Below are positions 57,306 through 64,000 of a stretch of 64,000 nucleotides of DNA, in pieces. The DNA comes from Vesta saturnalis (Eukaryota; Arthropoda; Insecta; Coleoptera; Lampyridae). The DNA lies in NCBI GenBank assembly GCA_036346205.1, contig JARFJB010001495.1, forward strand, positions 5,068,501 through 5,132,500, read 5' to 3'. Numbering within the stretch: the stretch's first letter is position 1; every line of letters starts with the position of its first letter. Both the position numbers and the translations under genes were made by a program. Under the pieces are notes generated by a model. The model made no database searches and was not told where the DNA came from. It saw only the letters and a list, made by a program, of their open reading frames with translations.

Positions 57306-57891
57306 TTTTAATTTGTTTTCAACTTTTGGTATGTCCATGTTTTTTGCTGTGTTTTTCCTAGACCTTGAAGCAAATGCTTTACCAATTATATGTTAAATTT
57401 CCAGAGCACTATAATTTAACATAAGTAGTTGAGATTAAATTGAAATTAAAAATTACAAAGAACGTTCTGCATTGTGCTTTTCATTGTTAATAACACTTCC
57501 AATTATTGATAAAGATATCTCTTTGTTAGATTTAACTGGGTTATTTTTTGATGTAATGTTTGGATTTGTGAATGCTTCTATCATTTTAAAATTGAAGTTT
57601 TCACAACTTTACACTTACATCATAACTCGATTAAATTTTGTTAAATGTGTTTTTTGGCTGGCAAATTTCATTGTTAGCTTTCGTCGTAGAGAGTGTTCTG
57701 GTTTGTCATCTTTGAAGCAGTTTAACAATATTTAATTTTAATGACGTAGTTATTCTTTACTACAATTTAATAGTTGGCTTATACGTTTCTCAAACTGTTA
57801 TATTAATAGCAGGCTTATGTTTATGTTTTAATTTTTCAAATTTGACAAAATTGTTTACTACATCTTTAACAATTTTTAACAAACATTACTA

Positions 57892-57918
57892 CTGACGAAG
57901 TATGAAAATGTTACGAAA
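57892..57918 (+). ncRNA. Hammerhead-like core, right terminal copy (degraded stem II)
   Basis: CTGACGA at 57892-57898 and GAAA at 57915-57918 are kept, but the 6-bp stem II of the other copies is reduced to about 3 bp. It is in sense orientation to the RT frame. Confidence 0.4.
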
Positions 57919-58012
57919 CGTTTAGATTGTATAATTTAAAGTACACTTAAAAATCCCAAAAAGATAAGTATTTTATTATGAGTTAAGAAAGTTTACATTT
58001 TCATATTATTAT

Positions 58013-58599
58013 TTATTTATCTATTTGGCAAAAATGTTATTGAAGATACATTTTCACGAGTTTGTGTTGACATTGGAACTAATCTATCTCACCTACATGA
58101 ATCTTTGTGTCATCTTGGAGTTACTCGAATGGTACACTGGATTAAAAGAATCTTCCATATCCTTTGTATTGCAAGCGGAAAACGATTATCTTTACACATG
58201 TACTGAATTAAAACGAATTTTAAAATGAATGGAACACTATTAAGCTATTCGTTTCATCAAGGAACATCTAGCATGAAAAAATTTACATTTTTACAATTAT
58301 AAACGAATATTTTAATTTCCATTTGCCTGTCCATGTCCAGATATGTGATCTGATACTGTCATAAGTTGTTTTAAAGATCTGTTTTCAATGTTCGGTATTA
58401 TTTCATACATTCGTTCAGATCAGAGTACTATTTTCCTATCTGAGAAATTAAAATCATTTCTTATGTTTCAGCTGCTAGTTGTTCTAATCCATATTACTCT
58501 AGAGGTAGTGCACAAACCGAGAGGTATGCTAGCATTAAAGTCTTTAAATTTAAGCATTTGACATTGAGAAACAGTCCTGGAGGATGCATTACATTCAGT
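58013..58599. other. AT-rich DNA between Penelope and gypsy relics
   Basis: A 67-codon frame at 58025 has no domain. Confidence 0.4.
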
Positions 58600-59042
58600 T
58601 AGATCACTATTATGTATCTCAATCAATTGTACACTACAGGAAGGAATGCTTGTTCACCAGAGAAATCCCTAAATGGAGAATCAATTCCACATGGACCAAT
58701 TTTTGTTAAGAAGTTTGTAAGACAAAGCATATATAAACCACTTGTTGAGAAGGTGAATTTAATTGAAGCCAATCCGGAGTATTCCTTAATTCGGTACCAT
58801 TGTGAAAGGGAAGCATTTGGCACCGGTCAATATTGACAGCAATGAAAATAATGAAATCATAGATGGCATTGCATAAAAAGATAATGGCCTACTTGAAGTA
58901 ACTGATCATTGTTTTGAAAGCGTAGACGAAGGAAGGACAAGTTTGGAAACCTCCAATGTTGAAAATAACGCATCTGAATTTCGACGCTCCACGCGTATTA
59001 AACAACCAACCCATTATTTAGAAGATTACACCAAATATTAAA
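58600..59042 (+). pseudogene. Ty3/gypsy pol 3' end (integrase C-terminus), degraded
   Basis: 58612-58836 contains FVKKFVRQSIYKPLVEKV and LIEANPEYSLIRYHCEREA, a form common at the end of gypsy-type polyproteins. A stop and shifts follow. In another frame 58976-59042 encodes FRRSTRIKQPTHYLEDYTKY with a stop, the usual last residues of such polyproteins. Upstream pol is absent. Confidence 0.65.
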
Positions 59043-59074
59043 CCTGGGGAGAATGAAAAATCTGGAACACTGGA

Positions 59075-59440
59075 TCTATGGTAGGATTTGTAACAAACAA
59101 GATGCACCCATGTACCACACAAAATCAAAAAACACCGAACGCGTTGGAACTGCGTCAAGATCTGTAACTAACAAAATATACTCACGTACCACACAAAATT
59201 AAAAAACACCGAACGCGTGTGGAATTGTCGCAGGATCTGTAATAAACAAAAAACACCCACATACCACACAAAATTAAAAAACACCGAACGCGTTGGAACT
59301 GCGTCAAGATCTGTAACTAACAAAATATACTCACGTACCACACAAAATTAAAAAACACCGAACGCGTGTGGAATTGTGGCAGGATCTGTAATAAACAAAA
59401 AACACCCACATACCACACAAAATTAAAAAACACCGAACGC
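59075..59440. repeat. ~75-bp tandem array, 5 units in alternating pairs
   Basis: CCGAACGC recurs at 59135, 59209, 59284, 59358 and 59433, so units are 74-75 bp. Units 1 and 3, and 2 and 4, are more alike, giving a 149-bp higher-order period. An inverted single unit follows at 59473-59507. Confidence 0.95.
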
Positions 59441-59518
59441 TAGTCGACTGCTGATGTTGATAGCGTAGCATTGAAACGCGTTCGGTGTTTTTTTATTTTG
59501 TGTGGTACCTGAGGAGAA

Positions 59519-60190
59519 TGTTATGTATTGTTGGTGTTATCATTTATTCATCATTGTTAATTATAATAGTTACATCGCTTTACTGTATTGTCAAAGTCAC
59601 ATTAAAATTTTATGATGGTTGAAGCCTTTAGAAAAGGGTTCTTTATTATCATTTCAATATGTTACTACAGTTTTTAAATGATTGTGTAGTGAACAAATTG
59701 TTCGAGAAACTGTTGTTTCTGCACACTTTCTTTAAATACATGGTGGTCTTTGTATTATGAATATACAATTACCTTGAAAGCGGGTAATATTCGCTTTATG
59801 TGGTATATAAAGGATTATAATCGCTTCTCTCATTATCAAATAACTTTTGACAGTTTAGGTCTGCCATAGACAGCCTTGTTATATAATAAAACTTCACCAT
59901 TGAGAATTCTTTCACATCGTTAAAACAACTTTTAGCAAAGTCATTTTTGAACACAGTAGTTGTGAAACAAGTTACAGGGACAGACTCTATACTCACAGTT
60001 GGTCTTTTGATCACGCTGGCGTATACCGCATAGCGTTATGCCTGCGGCTTTACTACTAGTTTAAGGAATAAAGTAAATTTCTGTTTGTAACGATTTATTG
60101 TGGTCTTCGTAGTAAAGATACACACCTACACCCATGCACCTATCGCATATCGAGAGCCATGCTACGGTCGAGACGATGGGGTTATGACCT
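59519..60190 (+). mobile_element. Probable 3' LTR of gypsy-type element
   Basis: A purine tract GAGGAGAA directly precedes TGTTATG at 59519, the normal start of an LTR. A TATATAA box is at 59804-59810 and AATAAA at 60067-60072. The right boundary is uncertain; no CA-ending with a target repeat is clear. No second LTR is seen in the window. Confidence 0.5.
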
Positions 60191-61197
60191 GAAATCAAAT
60201 TTTCATTTAGTTTTGTATTATTTTGGTATACCGTTCACAGTAAAGGATTCTAATACATCAAATAATTAAAATTGTCAAGAGTGGTTAAATTAAAATGTAA
60301 AGGGATAAAAGTGAATATGGCGAATTCTGAAGGATGTGAAAGTTAGTCTTGTTAGAGATGCCGTTTCTTCCGCACTCACGAAGATGTGTTAGTTTGGAGG
60401 TGGCGAATTATTTTACGCCCTTATCTGCAGGTTAAGTGAAGCTACCGAGGAACTTTTTTCCGTTACCCTTAATTGGAGGAAAATTTTTATCTAAATTATA
60501 TGTAATTAGAGTAAAGTAATTACGTTCGAAAGTTTATCCTTGATTATTGAATTTTAACATAACTTTTAAAGGTTTAATGCAAGATTTTCATGAATTGGAG
60601 CATATTTTAGAGCGAATTTATTTATTTACGAGTGGTTGCAAATTGAAGTAAAGTGATTTCTTTTTTGCTGAAGAATAATTTTATTGAAAATCAGATTTAT
60701 CGAGTAACGTAAATTATGAAGTAAATCGGTCGTTGACCGGTCAGCTGTTTTTCCGAGTTATCTTACCAAAACCAAAACCCAAAAAACAAGTAGGGATAAA
60801 ACATTTCTTTTAATAAAACCAAAAAGTTTAACCACCGCTTTATCGAAAATGCACAAGTTAAAATAAAACATCAATATATTGCAGATCATATGCACATGTC
60901 AGAACCAATACTGTCATTATTATACTGATAATCAATCTCTAGTGATTATGGCCGGAAGCAGCTTTTGTTTGTGACAAAACGTATCGAACATAGCTCTATT
61001 CCTGTGCATGAATTAAATGTGTGTCAAAAAATAATGTAGTCAAATATAACTTGAAAGAAAATAAATCAGAAAATAATTCTCCAGATTCTCTCTCAAACTT
61101 GACGCCACTTGAGCCCTTTGGAAGTAACTAAAGTGCTAAATTTTTTAAATTGCTGATTTTTATTTCTTGCATTTGTTAACAAACTATTACTAAGTTG
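60191..61197. other. AT-rich DNA, nothing recognised
   Basis: No gene or repeat is recognised. Confidence 0.4.
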
Positions 61198-61379
61198 TAA
61201 TAAAATACTTATCTTTTTTGGGATTTTTTAATGGTGTACTTTAAATTATACAATCTAAACGTTTCGATAACACTTACAGTTATCTTCGTCAGTAGTAATG
61301 TTTCTTAAAAATTGTTAAAGATGTAGTAAACAATTTTGTCAAATTTGAAAAAATCCCAAAAAAGATAAGTATTTTATTA
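61198..61379. mobile_element. Short Penelope-derived unit with perfect 31-bp inverted ends
   Basis: 61198-61228 and 61349-61379 are exact reverse complements. The inside is the terminal copy of the Penelope element (56094 region), including its hammerhead core, with no coding sequence. Similarity to 57979-58012 continues beyond the right end to about 61420. Confidence 0.85.
61262..61292 (-). ncRNA. Hammerhead-ribozyme core motif in short unit
   Basis: Identical in the core and 6-bp stem II to 56149-56179. Confidence 0.55.
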
Positions 61380-61453
61380 TGAGTGTTAATGGTGAAAGTT
61401 TACATTTTCATATATTACTAAGTTGATCTAAATATTTGTAATACCTTTCTGAA

Positions 61454-61458
<5 letters not shown>

Positions 61459-61510
<52 letters not shown>
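61459..61510. repeat. (AT)n microsatellite
   Basis: About 50 bp of perfect AT repeat. Confidence 0.95.
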
Positions 61511-61512
<2 letters not shown>

Positions 61513-62231
61513 CCTGACAACAAATTTTTGAGGATCCAGTGGGTTAAAAATTGGTTACACTATTTTAAAAAGCAAGTCTGCTAATGTACCTTATTCCGAA
61601 CATATTACTTAATTTTTATGGCGCGATTAGTAGCAGTAAGAGTAGAAATTCAGGCAATGTAAATATATACGATAGGTATATGATTTTTTTCTATGATCGC
61701 GTTTCAATTAAGTAATAAAATATGTGTAATAAAACTTAAGCGTTACAAAATAGACTTCATATTAGCTAAATATTAATATTAATAAAACGTTTTATTTACA
61801 TGTATGACGCACTCGGAAAGAGCTTAAATTCTTAACGTCAATATGAATTTTAAATATATTAATAACGGTTTCATAACATATAATAATTATTATATTTCGC
61901 TTTATGGCTATAATGCTTTTAATCTAAAATAATATGTTCTGTTTTTTGTTGCCCATTCATTTACACGCGCATTATTTGCGTCAATACTATACGACTATAT
62001 TAGTATTCCCAGTCTAAAGGAAGTGAATGTATAATATACATATGTATTTAAAACAGATATTCCAAACAGTATAGTACAACATATTAAAATTTTGCGTTAA
62101 TAGTTTTGACGTATATGAAGTACCTATCAAATACAGTCTCTAAATAGTAATTTTGATATGCATTGATTTTAATCTGCTCTAATTTACAGGTAAACATCAA
62201 TTGCACTTAAAACTGATTCAAAAAAGAAAGG
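61511..62231. other. AT-rich DNA, nothing recognised
   Basis: No gene or repeat is recognised. Confidence 0.45.
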
Positions 62232-62290
62232 TTAAATTATTTTAGGGTTGTAAGACCAGCTAATTTTTCCAACCCTAAAATAATTTAACA
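62232..62290. repeat. Perfect 20-bp hairpin
   Basis: GTTAAATTATTTTAGGGTTG at 62232-62251 and its exact reverse complement at 62271-62290, with a 19-base loop. It lies 12 bases from the left end of the mariner copy. Confidence 0.85.
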
Positions 62291-62302
62291 GAAAAAGAAA
62301 CT

Positions 62303-63461
62303 ACGAGGGCCGGTCGGAAAGTAACCTCCGATTGATTATGAAACACCAAAGTAAATAAAAACAATTTATTACATACATCTTAAAACTACATCTTTGCTCT
62401 ATTTTTCAACATAGTTTCCATATAAATTCAAATACATATCGTACCTATTCACTAGCTTAAAAATTCCATCAGCAAAATAATCTCCTGCCTGTGCCTTGAG
62501 CTAGTGTGTGACCGCATGTTCAGCCTCTCGTCCCATTTCAACTGTCCCAGAAGGTCCTTGGTTACCTGAGCAGAGTGAGGTCGAGCGTTGTCGTGCCGAA
62601 ACACGATACCGAATGGCAGCATACCACGGCGGTCGATTTGTATGGCCATTTTTAGGTTTTTCAACGTTTCTCAGTATACATCCTTATTAATGGTGTCCCC
62701 GGTTGCATGGATTGAACCAGCAACACACTTTTAGTATCCCAAAACACGGTTGCCACGAGTTTCCTCTCAGAAAAATCTTTCCGGGCTTTTTCCGGCTTGT
62801 TGTATGGGTCCACATCATTGACTATTGTTTTGTCTCAAGATTCACGTACTTAATCCAGGTTTCATCACCGGTTACAATCCGGGTAGGCAATGGTTCGCCT
62901 TCTTCAACATATCGCGCGAGAAAGTCTACTGCACCACGTTGGGTTTTATGGTGCTCAGAACGAATCTTGGGCACCCATTGAGAACAGTACTTCCTGTAAC
63001 CTAACCACTTTGTCACTACCTCATACAACACAGTCCTGGAAATTTGTAGAAATTCATCCGAAAACTGTGAGATTGTGAAACGTCGATTTTCATAAACTTT
63101 TTCATCAACTTCCGGAAGCAGTTCATCAGTGACCAATGATGGCTTGCCACACCTCTCTTCATCATGGATGCTTGTTCGTCCACTTTTAAATAAACGAACC
63201 CATTCCCCAACAATTCTTTCACTCATCACACTTGGAATAGCTGCTGTCGAATATTGTTTTGCCTTAGAAATCGCGGGGTTTCCTACTGGAGCACATTTTT
63301 CGAGACGCTACAAAAACAAAACTAGTGATTGCACAAACGTAACTCTACCACGGCTGGACGCCGACTGGCCTGCTGCGTACGTCTGTGCAAAGACGGAACC
63401 GCTACCCCCACTTATTTCCACACAGTGACTAATCAGAGGTTACTTCCCGAACGGCCCTCTT
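62303..63461 (-). mobile_element. Mariner transposon, internally deleted
   Basis: Inverted ends GAGGGCCGGTCGGAAAGTAACCTC on the left and its complement (ending near 63459) on the right, with TA next to them. The encoded transposase is on the minus strand, is broken and lacks the third catalytic residue. Confidence 0.9.
62400..63290 (-). pseudogene. Mariner transposase
   Basis: The main frame 63229-62822 (135 codons) begins in the second helix-turn-helix (RIVGEWVRLFKSGRTSIHDE) and runs to the first catalytic Asp in TGDETWIKYV. A TAA follows. The second Asp is in RHDNARPHSAQV near 62620, in another frame. The segment with the HPPYSPDLAPSD-type motif that carries the third Asp is deleted, because sequence jumps to the conserved GIFKLVNRYDMYLN-type C-terminus around 62460. 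Upstream of 63229 the first helix-turn-helix is out of frame. Confidence 0.88.
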
Positions 63462-64000
63462 AATATTAGGTAACCATAAAGTTATTCGAAAATATTTAAC
63501 ACAATCACTAAAAAATCATCAATAATGGGCCAAAAGCAGGAAATGCAAAAAGAAGAAGAAACAACTCCATATCTATTGATTAGAGTACAGGAGCAAGTTG
63601 TTAAATACAAGTCTACATAGTAATATTATCTCGTTCACTCGCGTCAGGGCTCAACAACACCCACAACACTTTCACAAAATTAACCCTGAAAACACACACA
63701 CACCTGTAATAAAACTAAATATGTATTTATTTATAATTGTATTATTTATAATTGTAGAAAATGGGTGTATAAAGTTCAGGTCACTTAAAAATGAACTTAC
63801 AACAACGTATGAACGCAGGCTTTTGGTAACCGTGCGATTAAACATAACAAAACTTGTCAATAAGTCATAGTCGGTGTCTGTTGCAATTCTTAATACTCGA
63901 ACCGTAAGCTAGAAAACAAAAAAACGGCACCACTGCTCACACTGATTGCTTCAAAGAACGCTGAAAGTGTATACCAGATACACCCTACTACCACATCTCG
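63462..64000. other. Nothing recognised
   Basis: AT-rich sequence with short frames and no recognisable feature. Confidence 0.4.

Larger units (their letters stand above)
56094..58012 (+). mobile_element. Penelope-like element with inverted terminal copies
   Basis: 56094-56450 is inverted at 57625-57979 (TTATCTTTTTTGGGATTTTT on the left, AAAAATCCCAAAAAGATAAG on the right). The frame between them ends in a GIY-YIG endonuclease. The inverted terminal copies overlap the first ~35 codons of the frame. The region after 57979 still matches the solo copy at 61380-61420. Confidence 0.85.

Noticed and set aside
59075..59440. Possible CRISPR array
   Set aside because: The whole 75-bp unit repeats, including what would be spacers.

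Overview
The window is AT-rich eukaryotic DNA, almost certainly from an arthropod and most likely an insect. The evidence is long simple-sequence tracts, many nested and broken transposon copies of families typical of arthropods (Jockey-type LINEs, Penelope, piggyBac, mariner, long-TIR Tc1/mariner elements with DD41D spacing, Ty3/gypsy), and no operons or prokaryotic genes. I cannot name the species. No complete host gene is visible. One GC-richer last-exon candidate (24436-24687) and one weaker exon candidate (about 43798-44003) are the only possible host coding sequence. Most other long reading frames are element genes, or artefacts of GT/CA, AT or minisatellite repeats.

Layout. 1-1588 is one copy of an unclassified dispersed repeat; a second copy lies at 45975-47515. 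1589-9623 is an endogenous dsDNA virus-like element of the Maverick/Polinton/adintovirus type, present as a head-to-head inverted duplication. The left arm (+) carries a truncated unknown gene, a PLA2-domain virion protein, an adenain-like protease, a penton-like gene, a small gene, a major-capsid-like gene and a packaging ATPase. The right arm (-) repeats the first five of these and has two genes in fuller form at its outer end. Several virion genes have a TATAAATA box shortly before the start codon, kept in both arms. 9650-10870 holds degenerate short repeats and a large GT/CA microsatellite field. 12833-15480 and 16741-21075 are two LINE relics on opposite strands, and 21214-22110 is a roughly 0.9-kb GT-rich microsatellite. 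22424-23310 is a cluster of fold-back and MITE-like units.

25155-25455 is a 27-bp minisatellite, and 25513-27970 is a cut-and-paste element with a DUF7869-like gene and clear TIRs. 31540-37480 is a very long inverted repeat made from a DD41D-type element. A piggyBac copy (32119-34584) sits in its left arm, and the empty TTAA target is preserved in the right arm. 37681-38755 contains a microsatellite, a tRNA-like pair in inverted orientation around a mariner fragment, and a 225-bp tandem duplication. 40186-42010 is a fold-back element.

47719-49908 and 50442-52593 are two more long-TIR transposons. 52933-54955 is a third LINE relic. 56094-58012 is a Penelope-like element with inverted terminal copies that contain hammerhead-ribozyme core motifs, and 61198-61379 is a roughly 180-bp derivative of it. 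58600-60190 is the 3' end of a gypsy-type element with a tandem array before its LTR, and 62303-63461 is a broken mariner.

Taken together this is a transposon-dense, gene-poor region. The most informative parts are the inverted endogenous virus, the internal control for piggyBac insertion, the hammerhead-bearing Penelope units and the recurring formation of long inverted repeats.
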